Shown: positions 8,236 to 15,464 of the stretch, in pieces
Position numbering within the stretch: position 1 is the first letter of the stretch
Layout of the letters: every line of letters starts with the position of its first letter
Assembly: GCA_041746415.1 (NCBI GenBank)
Contig: JBGTHB010000134.1
Coordinates: 1-32,707 of the forward strand
DNA length: 32,707 bases
Direction of reading: 5' to 3'
Source: JBGTHB01 sp041746415
Lineage (GTDB): Bacteria; Pseudomonadota; Gammaproteobacteria; Coxiellales; Coxiellaceae
Notes under the pieces: model-generated
What the model was told of the DNA's origin: nothing
Seen by the model: only the letters and a program-made list of their open reading frames with translations
Database searches by the model: none
Program-made: the position numbers and the translations under genes

Positions 8236-9816
8236 ATGTCTGAATTAGAAAATCAAATTAAAAAACGCAAAACGTTTGCTATTATTTCGCATCCTGATGC
8301 GGGCAAAACAACCTTAACCGAAAAATTATTATTATTCGGCGGTGCCATTCAGTTAGCGGGTGCAGTGAAAGGCCGCAAAGCGTCACGTCATGCTACTTCC
8401 GATTGGATGGAGATGGAAAAGCAACGTGGTATTTCGGTTACGACTTCCGTGATGCAGTTCCCTTACGAAAAATATTTAGTGAATCTATTGGATACGCCGG
8501 GGCACGCGGATTTTTCAGAAGACACCTATCGTACGCTGACAGCTGTGGATTCCGCATTAATGGTGATTGATGCCGCTAAGGGTGTTGAACCGCGCACCAT
8601 TAAATTAATGGAAGTGTGTCGCTTGCGCACTACGCCTATTACCACATTCATCAATAAAATGGATCGTGATGCACGTGAGGCCATTGATTTATTGGATGAA
8701 ATCGAATCCGTTTTAAAAATCCAATGCGCACCTGTGACGTGGCCGATTGGCATGGGAAAGTCTTTTAAAGGAATTTATCATTTAATAGATGATACGGTTT
8801 ATTTATATGAGCCCAGTAAAAAACATGAAATCGGTAATATCGAATCCATATTGGGCTTAGACAATCCTGAATTAGATCAACGGCTGGGTGATCAAGCGTC
8901 GGAATTGCGTGAGACGATTGAGCTGGTTAAAGGTGCGAGTCACGCTTACGATCACGCGTTGTTTTTAGCGGGTACGCAAACACCGGTTTACTTTGGTTCG
9001 GCAATTAATAACTTTGGGGTGCGTGAACTATTACATGGCTTTGTCAACGACTCACCAATGCCGCAACCGCGTGCCAGCGCAACACGTGAAGTAAAACCCA
9101 ATGAGCCCAAATTTTCTGGCTTTGTCTTTAAAATACAGGCCAACATGGACCCGAATCATCGTGACCGTATTGCATTTATGCGCATTGCTTCTGGTCAGTA
9201 CGAAAAGGGCATGAAGTTATTACAAGTGCGTACGGGTAAAACCATGTTGATTAATAATGCCCACACTTTTATGGCGGGTGAGCGTGAAAATGCAGATGAA
9301 GCATGGCCGGGCGATATTATTGGGTTACACAATCATGGCACAATTCGTATTGGAGATACCTTTACTCAAGGTGAGGAATTAAAGTTTACCGGCATTCCGA
9401 ATTTCGCTCCCGAATTATTTCGTTTGGTGCGTTTAAAAGATCCGCTAAAACAAAAAGCGTTATTGAAAGGGTTATTGCAATTATCAGAAGAGGGCGCCAC
9501 TCAAGTGTTTCGACCTTTGCACAGTAACGAATTAATTTTAGGCGCTGTGGGCGTGTTGCAGTTTGATGTGGTCGCTTACCGCTTGCTGAATGAATACAAT
9601 GTAAATAGCGTGTTTGAAAACGTCAATGTGGCCACAGCGCGCTGGGTGCATTGTGCGGACGAAAAAATGTTAGAGCAATTTAAAAACGAGCAAATGCGCA
9701 ACTTAGCATTTGATAACGCGGATCAACTTACCTACTTAGCCCCATCGCGCGTCAGTCTTGATATCGTCACAGAGAAATGGCCGAAGATCGAATTCAGCAA
9801 TACCCGCGAACATTGA
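8236..9816 (+). CDS. prfC: Peptide chain release factor 3
   Basis: Translational GTPase that removes RF1/RF2 from the ribosome after peptide release. The 526-residue length is normal for RF3. GTPase motifs are intact: P-loop SHPDAGKTT (residues 18-26), switch I RGISVTTSVMQF (64-75), DTPGHADFSEDTYRTL (86-101) and NKMD (140-143). The RF3-specific middle and C-terminal domains follow, including the PMPQPRA segment and the KFSGFVFKIQANMDP strand. The start ATG lies 12 bp after lptG with a weak GAG ribosome site, so it is probably read through from lptFG. The neighbourhood offers no functional reason for the linkage. Confidence 0.97.
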   Translation: MSELENQIKKRKTFAIISHPDAGKTTLTEKLLLFGGAIQLAGAVKGRKASRHATSDWMEMEKQRGISVTTSVMQFPYEKYLVNLLDTPGHADFSEDTYRTLTAVDSALMVIDAAKGVEPRTIKLMEVCRLRTTPITTFINKMDRDAREAIDLLDEIESVLKIQCAPVTWPIGMGKSFKGIYHLIDDTVYLYEPSKKHEIGNIESILGLDNPELDQRLGDQASELRETIELVKGASHAYDHALFLAGTQTPVYFGSAINNFGVRELLHGFVNDSPMPQPRASATREVKPNEPKFSGFVFKIQANMDPNHRDRIAFMRIASGQYEKGMKLLQVRTGKTMLINNAHTFMAGERENADEAWPGDIIGLHNHGTIRIGDTFTQGEELKFTGIPNFAPELFRLVRLKDPLKQKALLKGLLQLSEEGATQVFRPLHSNELILGAVGVLQFDVVAYRLLNEYNVNSVFENVNVATARWVHCADEKMLEQFKNEQMRNLAFDNADQLTYLAPSRVSLDIVTEKWPKIEFSNTREH

Positions 9817-9855
9817 TGCGTTGCGCCAGCACAAATGAAAATACCTGGTTCCCCA

Positions 9856-9886
9856 GCTTATGGGTAGAAATCGGCAATACCTGTCC
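9856..9886 (+). repeat. Dispersed intergenic repeat, copy A
   Basis: GCTTATGGGTAGAAATCGGC and the following 11 bases match the first half of the copy at 23077-23129, which has the same GCTTATGGGT, AAATCGG and AA-ACC positions. This copy lacks the second half of the unit (CCAATTTG...CATCTTTATC). It lies between prfC and the MATE gene. Function unknown; a short mobile or structured non-coding repeat, or a shared regulatory leader, are both possible. Confidence 0.5.
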
Positions 9887-9965
9887 GAAGCAGCATCCGT
9901 AAAAATCACGGATTGTTTGCGTAATGGCTAATGTGATAGCCTGGTCTCTTTTTTTGGAGAAAGTC

Positions 9966-11375
9966 GTGGTGGGGTTAACGGCCGCAGACAGTGGTATTGT
10001 GCATTCTGATAATCGCTGGTATTTGATTAAGCGAGTATTGCGTTTGTCTATCCCCATGGCTGGCTCGCGTCTGTTGCAAATGCTAAGCGGTTTTATTGGC
10101 ATGTTAATGGTGGCGCATTTGGGCAGCTATGCCTTAGCAGCAAGTGCGTTGATCGGTGGCGTGCAAACCATGCTGATTGTGCTTGCGATTTGCTTGTTGT
10201 TTTCCATTTCAGTTGCGGTTGGTGAGGCCTTTGGTGCGGATCGGCGCGGTGAAATAGGCGCGATTGGCCAGCAAGGGATGGTGTTGTCATTTGTCATTAG
10301 TATTCCCTTTGCGATTTCACTGTGGTTCTCGCCCCAAATATTGTTGTGGTTTGGGCAATCACCACAGTTGATTGCGCACATTTACGGTTATTTTCATGTG
10401 ATGGCATTTTTCGCTTTTCCCATTCTTATTCAAACCGTGTTGCAACAGTGTGCGTATGGTGTGTTAAAACAACGGGTAGTGATTATTGTTAATATTATTA
10501 ATCTTATTTTATTTCCACCGTATGCGTATTATTTAATTTTTGGTTATGGCCATTTTCACGGTTGGGGATTGGCCGGTGCTTCATTAGCTTGGGGTATTCA
10601 AGACATATTGAATATTGGCATGTTGCTGTGGGCCTTTTATGCGGTAAAAGAATTTAAACAGTACGGGTTTTTTATCAAGCATAGTTTTCAAGGCTGGGTG
10701 CATTTGAGAAAATTATTTCAAATCGGTTGGCCGATGAGCATCCAATTTGGTGCGGAAATTTCAGCATTATTCATGCGTACGATTTTTATTGGTTGGTTGG
10801 GTTTAACCGCATTAGCGGCGGGACAAGTGATTCAACAATGTATCTTTTTATTAATCGTGCCGTTGTTTGCGATGTCCGAAGCCGCTGGTATTTTGGTGAG
10901 TCAATACAAGGGTGCCGACTTACCAAAAATGATTGGACGAGCGGGTAACACCGCTGTGGTGGTGGCTATTATTTTTTGCTTGGTGCCAATTATTGTGTTC
11001 GCCATTTTTCCGCATTGGCTGGCGTCGCTGTATATAAATGTGAACTTGCCCGCCAACTTCGCCATTTTTAAATTAGTGCGATTATTATTTTTGATTAGCA
11101 TAGTTAATTTTACGCTGGCGGTGGTGGGCGATATGTTTGCGGGTGCGTTACGTGGTTTATTTGATACTCGATTTGCAATGATGAACAGCATCTTTTTTTC
11201 TTGGGGGATGAATATTCCGTTAAGCTATGTGTTTGCATTTGTGTTGCATTGGGGTGTGGTAGGGGTGTTTTTAGGCAGTTCAGTTGCTTTTGCTTGTCGT
11301 GCAGCGGGCGTGTGGTGGCGTTGGCGAAAACAAATTAAAAGACTTCATTTTTTTACACTAAATCAAAAAATGTAA
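9966..11375 (+). CDS. MATE family multidrug/toxin exporter
   Basis: Inner-membrane antiporter of the NorM/MATE family, which expels cationic drugs or metabolites in exchange for Na+ or H+. The protein has about twelve hydrophobic segments in two six-helix halves. The N-terminal segment (LRLSIPMAGSRLLQMLSGF) and the following MVAHLGSYALAA resemble the conserved MATE N-terminus. The frame is open from ATG 9924, but that start has no ribosome site. GTG 9966 lies 5 bases after GGAGA (9956-9960) and gives 469 residues, a usual length, so I prefer it. The 3' end overlaps the convergent amidotransferase gene by 23 bp. Substrate unknown. Confidence 0.85.
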   Translation: MVGLTAADSGIVHSDNRWYLIKRVLRLSIPMAGSRLLQMLSGFIGMLMVAHLGSYALAASALIGGVQTMLIVLAICLLFSISVAVGEAFGADRRGEIGAIGQQGMVLSFVISIPFAISLWFSPQILLWFGQSPQLIAHIYGYFHVMAFFAFPILIQTVLQQCAYGVLKQRVVIIVNIINLILFPPYAYYLIFGYGHFHGWGLAGASLAWGIQDILNIGMLLWAFYAVKEFKQYGFFIKHSFQGWVHLRKLFQIGWPMSIQFGAEISALFMRTIFIGWLGLTALAAGQVIQQCIFLLIVPLFAMSEAAGILVSQYKGADLPKMIGRAGNTAVVVAIIFCLVPIIVFAIFPHWLASLYINVNLPANFAIFKLVRLLFLISIVNFTLAVVGDMFAGALRGLFDTRFAMMNSIFFSWGMNIPLSYVFAFVLHWGVVGVFLGSSVAFACRAAGVWWRWRKQIKRLHFFTLNQKM

Positions 11376-12201
11376 TTTCGCATTGCTTGCTAATAGTGAA
11401 CGCCGTTTGCGCTGGCACATCACGCCAGTCTTCTTTGTGAACACTGAGTCGTTCTGATGAGAGAATAATACATTGTGGATGCTTTTTTTTGCTTGGCAGC
11501 ATACGAAAACCGTGGGTTTCATGCTTAAAGGTTTCTCCTGCAGCATAGTGTAAAGATAAACAATTTTTCGCTTTTGTGGCAAAACGCACGCCTGACATTT
11601 CGTTGCCATTGGTGATGAGTGCATTAATATAATTTGCTTCAGTTACTTGATGCTTTTGTTGTAATTCAATGATGGTGTCGAGTGTTTTTTTCCAGGCGTC
11701 AATTTGGCCATTTAAATCATGCGTGGCTTTATCGTAATAGGTTAGCCACAGCGCGAACATCGTTTCCGAATCAGTGTGACCTTGAATTTGACGAAAGTGA
11801 ATATCGCTGAGCAGATTAAAGATATCCAGTTTAATAGCATCAAATCCACCAATGCCACCGTTGTGCATAAATAACCAATGCTTGTAGCGAAACGGATGAC
11901 AATTGTAAATGCTCACACCACCTGTGGCAGCAGCGCGCACGTGCCCAAAAAAACACGGCGCTTTAATTTGATGCGCGATGCGTTGTAAGTTGATGTCGTT
12001 CCATGCTGGTAGTGTTGAGACTAACACAGCCGGGATAGGGGTGATCATATGGTTATACCAACCAATACCAAAACCATCACCATTAATTTCAATTTCAGAT
12101 TCCAGTGCGTGATCACTTTGTCGAATTAACGAGTCTTGTGGTCGACTGATGATGTCATTGATTGAAATGGGTTCCCCTAAGTAGGCTGCAAAGCGACACA
12201 T
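11353..12201 (-). CDS. Class II glutamine amidotransferase (YafJ/EgtC-like)
   Basis: An Ntn-hydrolase of 282 residues. After removal of Met1, Cys2 (MCRFAAYLG) would be the N-terminal nucleophile that hydrolyses glutamine or another gamma-glutamyl amide. NGDGFGIGWY (about residues 40-49), GHVRAA and FMHNGGIGG are the usual substrate-pocket and oxyanion-region motifs of the GATase type 2 fold. There is no fused synthase domain, so it is a stand-alone enzyme like YafJ or EgtC; ergothioneine genes are not seen nearby, so EgtC function is not supported. An AAGGAAA ribosome site precedes the ATG. The 3' end overlaps the MATE gene tail to tail. Confidence 0.88.
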   Translation of the reverse strand: MCRFAAYLGEPISINDIISRPQDSLIRQSDHALESEIEINGDGFGIGWYNHMITPIPAVLVSTLPAWNDINLQRIAHQIKAPCFFGHVRAAATGGVSIYNCHPFRYKHWLFMHNGGIGGFDAIKLDIFNLLSDIHFRQIQGHTDSETMFALWLTYYDKATHDLNGQIDAWKKTLDTIIELQQKHQVTEANYINALITNGNEMSGVRFATKAKNCLSLHYAAGETFKHETHGFRMLPSKKKHPQCIILSSERLSVHKEDWRDVPAQTAFTISKQCEITFFDLV

Positions 12202-12220
12202 AAAATTTCCTTATTTTAGT

Positions 12221-12250
12221 TTATGAGCTGAAATCTCCAATAACGGTCAA
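12221..12250 (-). promoter_or_regulatory. Putative promoter of the glutamine amidotransferase gene
   Basis: On the minus strand, a -35-like TTGACC (12245-12250) is separated by 18 bp from a -10-like TCATAA (12221-12226), about 20 bp before the ATG at 12201. The elements lie inside a dispersed-repeat copy (12221-12268). By eye only; the -10 is a weak match. Confidence 0.35.
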
Positions 12251-12268
12251 TGCGGTTCATCTTTATTG
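12221..12268 (+). repeat. Dispersed intergenic repeat, copy B
   Basis: This stretch aligns along its length with 23077-23129. Shared blocks are TTATG, AAATC, AACGG-CAAT and TTCATCTTTAT/CTCATCTTTAT, with a 2-base gap. It lies between malic enzyme and the amidotransferase gene and overlaps the putative promoter of the latter. Confidence 0.5.
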
Positions 12269-12277
12269 TTGTATAAA

Positions 12278-13987
12278 CTAGCCACCTTGCTTTTTTAGTT
12301 TATAGGGTAAATAGTGTGGCTGCCATAATTGCGCTTCAACCAATGCTGTATAACATTGCGGTTTTTTAACTTGCGCCACACCTTCTTCAAACGCGGTTTT
12401 AACAATAGTGGTAGCAATAGCAATAGAGGCCTCACGCGCCTTTTCAATCGAAGGTAATAATAGCTTGGGATTATTAGTAAAGGTACCAAGCGTTTTGCTC
12501 GCTTCCCACAGCATTGCATCCGATAATGTTTTGGCGCGACACGCAATCACACCTAAACCGATTCCCGGAAACGCTAAATAATTATTGCATTGGCTGATAG
12601 GAAAAACTTCGCCTTCATAGTTGACGTCTTCAAACGGACTGCCAGTTGCAATCAGTGCTTTACCTTTGGTCCAAAATAAAATATCCGTTGGTGTGGCTTC
12701 TGCTTTTTCAGTTGGGTTAGATAAAGGAAAAATAATAGGATGTTGGCAATGTTGCGCCATAGTTTTAATAATGCTTTGTGTAAATGCGCCAGCTTGTGCT
12801 GAGCAACCAATTAATATAGTGGGTTTAACGTTCGTCATCACTTCTTGCAATGATATTTGATGAGGATTCTCAATTTGCCAATGGCTAAAGTCGTGAGCAT
12901 GTCGAGCATACGGTTTTTGCGCATCTGAAATATCGTCGCAACTTTCGGTGACCAAACCATAACGATCAACAATATAAAAACAATGGCGAGCTTGCTCTTC
13001 ACTGGCGCCGTTGCGTATGAGTGCTTTTAATACGTTATCGGCTACGCCAATACCGGCTGTACCACCACCAAAAATTACAATGCGTTGTTCGGTAAGCGGT
13101 GTGTCGGTGCGTTTTACTGCGGCAAGTATGGCGGCTAACGCCACCACGCCCGTGCCTTGGATGTCGTCATTAAAACTGCATAACTCATTACGATAAGCGA
13201 GCAAATTACGATAGGCATTGGTGCGCCCGAAGTCTTCCCAGTGTAAAAAAACGTGAGGAAATTTATTTTTCAGGGCGGCGATGAACTTAGCGACAAATTC
13301 AGTGTATTCAGCACCCACCACACGCTTGTGTCGCCAGCCTAAATACAGCGGATCTTCTAATAATTCCGTATTATTGGTGCCGGCATCTAATAATATAGGC
13401 AAGGTATTGAGTGGGTTGATGTTGCCAAAAGCAGTATAAACCATCAATTTAGCGACAGGAATGGCCATGCCACCAATACCTTGATCGCCAATTCCCAGCA
13501 CGCCTTCGCCATCACTAACCACGATTAAATCAATGTGTGGGTTGCTGCGGTTATCTAAGATTTCTTCGATGCGATCACGGTCTTCGTAAGAAATATATAA
13601 ACCGCGCGGGTGCATGAATTTTTTATTAAATACTTTTACCGCGTTACCTACGATAGGGGTGTAAATAGTGGGTAACATTTCTTTGATGTGTTCTTGCACC
13701 AGTTTGTAAAACAAAACTTGATTAGTGTTGAGTAAGTTATTGAGATAGACATTACGGTTAATTTGTTCGTTGAAACCTTTGTACTGCACATAACAACGTG
13801 CTACTTGGTCTTCAATGTTTTCGACGCGATTAGGTAATTTCCCAATAAGCCCAAAAACATGCCGTTCATTTTCGCTAAAAGCCGTGCCTTTATTGAGTTG
13901 CGAGATGCTCAGTAACGCTTTGCCGGTCATGGAGGTTTCAAGATATTCTTGGCCCTTTTCATCAAATTTAAAATCAATGTCTAACAT
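12278..13987 (-). CDS. maeA: NAD-dependent malic enzyme
   Basis: Oxidative decarboxylation of L-malate to pyruvate with NAD(P)H formation, linking the TCA cycle to pyruvate. From ATG 13987 the product is 569 residues, the usual MaeA/SfcA length; the frame runs 15 codons further to a TTG, which gives a hydrophobic non-family extension. Key residues are visible: Y109 in PTIYTP (general acid), K180 in PVAKLMVY (general base), E251-D252 in WEDFGR and D275 in FNDDIQGT (metal binding), and the dinucleotide loop GGGTAGIG (307-314). The long N-terminus groups it with NAD-dependent rather than the shorter NADP-fused malic enzymes. A TATACT -10-like hexamer (minus strand, 14023-14028) lies upstream. 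Divergent from the first kinase gene. Confidence 0.95.
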   Translation of the reverse strand: MLDIDFKFDEKGQEYLETSMTGKALLSISQLNKGTAFSENERHVFGLIGKLPNRVENIEDQVARCYVQYKGFNEQINRNVYLNNLLNTNQVLFYKLVQEHIKEMLPTIYTPIVGNAVKVFNKKFMHPRGLYISYEDRDRIEEILDNRSNPHIDLIVVSDGEGVLGIGDQGIGGMAIPVAKLMVYTAFGNINPLNTLPILLDAGTNNTELLEDPLYLGWRHKRVVGAEYTEFVAKFIAALKNKFPHVFLHWEDFGRTNAYRNLLAYRNELCSFNDDIQGTGVVALAAILAAVKRTDTPLTEQRIVIFGGGTAGIGVADNVLKALIRNGASEEQARHCFYIVDRYGLVTESCDDISDAQKPYARHAHDFSHWQIENPHQISLQEVMTNVKPTILIGCSAQAGAFTQSIIKTMAQHCQHPIIFPLSNPTEKAEATPTDILFWTKGKALIATGSPFEDVNYEGEVFPISQCNNYLAFPGIGLGVIACRAKTLSDAMLWEASKTLGTFTNNPKLLLPSIEKAREASIAIATTIVKTAFEEGVAQVKKPQCYTALVEAQLWQPHYLPYKLKKQGG

Positions 13988-14065
13988 GGTCTGTTCGCTT
14001 GTGGTTGTTAGTAGCAGCAGTAAGTATAGCAATAATTTATTGATGAGAACCTTAAAATTCTGATT

Positions 14066-14111
14066 TTTGCACCAGACAATTTTTCAAACAAAGCCGCTGT
14101 GGTTGCGAACG
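14066..14111 (+). repeat. Left arm of an inverted repeat bracketing the first kinase gene
   Basis: This arm matches the reverse complement of 15338-15385 over about 46 bp with a few single-base gaps and mismatches. The core CAAACAAAGCCGCTGT (14085-14100) is identical to the complement of 15349-15364. It runs into a REP-like unit (14098-14134). The two arms enclose the kinase gene together with its promoter. Confidence 0.75.
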
Positions 14112-14134
14112 AGTCATCGAGCGCGGCAATCCAT
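14098..14134 (+). repeat. REP-like 37-bp palindromic unit
   Basis: Starts TGTGGTTGCGA, contains GAGTCATCGAGCG, and ends CAATCCAT. It has the same length as the unit at 31463-31499 and shares AGTCATCGAGCG and ATCCAT with it. The general form, TGTCATTGCGAGC...GCAATCCAT, is a widespread intergenic palindrome in intracellular proteobacteria. Its left end overlaps the inverted-repeat arm. Confidence 0.6.
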
Positions 14135-14177
14135 TGCAATTTTTGTCCGGCAAAGAATCCTGAGGTGTTTAATAAGC

Positions 14178-14210
14178 GCTAAGAAAAACTTAAGCTGAGA
14201 TTGGTACCTT
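14178..14210 (+). promoter_or_regulatory. Putative PmrA-box-like promoter of the first kinase gene
   Basis: GCTAAG (14178-14183) and CTTAAG (14189-14194) are two half-sites separated by 5 bp, giving an 11-bp period, followed by CTGAGAT and a -10-like TACCTT (14205-14210), 28 bp before the ATG. The same block with the same spacing lies before the second kinase gene (15409-15441). Tandem CTTAA-type half-sites with an 11-bp period are the known form of the PmrA site, which in Legionella and Coxiella controls many Dot/Icm effector genes. That PmrA binds here is inference, and the first half-site is imperfect. Confidence 0.55.
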
Positions 14211-14238
14211 GTTTGTTCATTTTAGTTGAGGACAGGCT

Positions 14239-15279
14239 ATGCGAGGTGTCGTAGAGAGACCGTTAACGTTCAATCAATATGTAAATATTTGTAGGGCAAT
14301 TAATAGGTCGATTCCGCGAGAGTGCTTTGGTATGCAGCTAACGTTAGAGGGTGCTGATGATATTGAATCTATTACAAGTCTTACTTCACACCCTCTTTAT
14401 TTAGTCTATGTTTTTCTCATTAAACCAGTTGACGGTGCCGCCTATGTGCTAAAAGTGCCAAATCGGTGTCTGTCGTTAGAGGAGGAAAAAGAGGCGGCAA
14501 AAACTAAAATTGAAAATGAAATAAGCGCTTATAAGGCAGTCAATGAGGCTAAGATAAGCGGTGTGCCACAAATGTGGCATGGGGAGAGCAAACGTACAGA
14601 CGATAATGTTTTTGCATGGCTTTGTGTCGAATATTGTGAAGGCAAAGAATTTTTGCCTTGGATTTACAAAGAAACTGAAAAAAAGGATAAGCAGCGGTTT
14701 GCAAAGGATTTTAGATTTATTATATTTCAAGTATGGCGCATCTTGGCCAGTATAGATAAAGCTGGTATGTACCATGGTGACGTTAAGCCTGACAATATCC
14801 TTTTTGATTCTGAACAGCGTAAAGTATGGCTAGTTGATTTTGAAACTTCTGGTAAAAAAGAGCTTTTGCAGGATTCAGGGCGTGGCACTAGTGGTTATAT
14901 TGCACCTGAAGTAGCTACTGGTGCAAAAGTCAAATACGACAAAGCAGATTTATTTTCATTAATGATGACGGCTTTGTATGGATACTTTGAGGCTACGTCG
15001 GTAGTGCGCCTTGCTTTTAGAAAGAGAAAAAATCTCAGTCATGCGGGGGTAAATAAACTGCTGGAAGATATTAAAAAGGAAGTTGGTGTTTTACCAGCTT
15101 GGCTTGATCGTCTGGTTCGGTTAGCTAATGTTCCTGCCGATGAAAGACTCAGTTGCAATGACGCGCTGTTAGCAATGCAAATTGCAGTTATGCCAGATAG
15201 ATATGGCCTGTTTAAACCGTTTAATTCGACTGTTTCAGCAGAAACAGTAGTTCATGGTCCTCATGGTTGTTTTTTTTAA
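14239..15279 (+). CDS. Eukaryotic-like Ser/Thr protein kinase (candidate secreted effector)
   Basis: A 346-residue soluble protein that is essentially one Hanks-type kinase domain, with no membrane segment or signal peptide. Visible motifs: K72 in YVLKVP (ATP lysine), E94 in ENEISAY (helix C), the catalytic loop HGDVKPDN (179-186, D181), VDFETS (D200, DFG changed to DFE), APE (222-224), DKADLFSL (helix F aspartate) and R303 in the last helix. A classic glycine-rich loop is not evident. All catalytic residues are present, so activity is likely. The tail ends VVHGPHGCFF and resembles the tail of the next gene's product. N-termini also match (MRxxV...L...N). The gene has its own promoter, and an inverted repeat brackets promoter plus gene. 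The lack of membrane helices, unlike bacterial PknB-type kinases, favours an effector. Confidence 0.85.
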   Translation: MRGVVERPLTFNQYVNICRAINRSIPRECFGMQLTLEGADDIESITSLTSHPLYLVYVFLIKPVDGAAYVLKVPNRCLSLEEEKEAAKTKIENEISAYKAVNEAKISGVPQMWHGESKRTDDNVFAWLCVEYCEGKEFLPWIYKETEKKDKQRFAKDFRFIIFQVWRILASIDKAGMYHGDVKPDNILFDSEQRKVWLVDFETSGKKELLQDSGRGTSGYIAPEVATGAKVKYDKADLFSLMMTALYGYFEATSVVRLAFRKRKNLSHAGVNKLLEDIKKEVGVLPAWLDRLVRLANVPADERLSCNDALLAMQIAVMPDRYGLFKPFNSTVSAETVVHGPHGCFF

Positions 15280-15337
15280 AAGTCTGTTCAAGATCTATTG
15301 ATTGAGGCGAAAAAGTGGATGATTGAGATAAAATTTT

Positions 15338-15385
15338 CGCACGCAACGACAGCGGCTTTGTTTGTAAAAATTGTTCTGTGCAAAG
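15338..15385 (-). repeat. Right arm of the inverted repeat bracketing the first kinase gene
   Basis: The reverse complement matches 14066-14111; the 16-bp core ACAGCGGCTTTGTTTG (15349-15364) is exact. On the inner side it continues into CAACG/TTGCG sequence corresponding to a truncated REP-like unit. It ends 24 bp before the promoter block of the second kinase gene. Confidence 0.75.
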
Positions 15386-15408
15386 TAATTTAAAGTTACC
15401 AGTATCAT

Positions 15409-15441
15409 TCTAAGAAAAGCTTAAGTTGAGATAGCTACTTT
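15409..15441 (+). promoter_or_regulatory. Putative PmrA-box-like promoter of the second kinase gene
   Basis: TCTAAG (15409-15414) and CTTAAG (15420-15425) are separated by 5 bp, followed by TTGAGAT and a -10-like TACTTT (15436-15441). The offset from the second half-site to the -10 is 16 bases, identical to the first kinase promoter. The 23 bases from CTAAG to GAGAT differ at only two positions between the two genes, while the flanks differ, so the block appears to be under selection or recently duplicated. Confidence 0.55.
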
Positions 15442-15464
15442 AGTGTTTTAATTTTGAGGTTAAG

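Noticed and set aside
10093..10381. Two open frames on the minus strand inside the MATE gene
   Set aside because: They are antisense to a clear transporter reading frame and have no recognisable protein features.
15265..15279. CaaX prenylation box at the end of the kinases
   Set aside because: The cysteine is third from the end in both proteins, not fourth, so it does not fit the standard motif; the conserved tail is reported without that claim.
14066..15385. Insertion sequence carrying the first kinase gene
   Set aside because: No transposase, and the arms are imperfect with no visible target-site duplication; only an inverted repeat is claimed.
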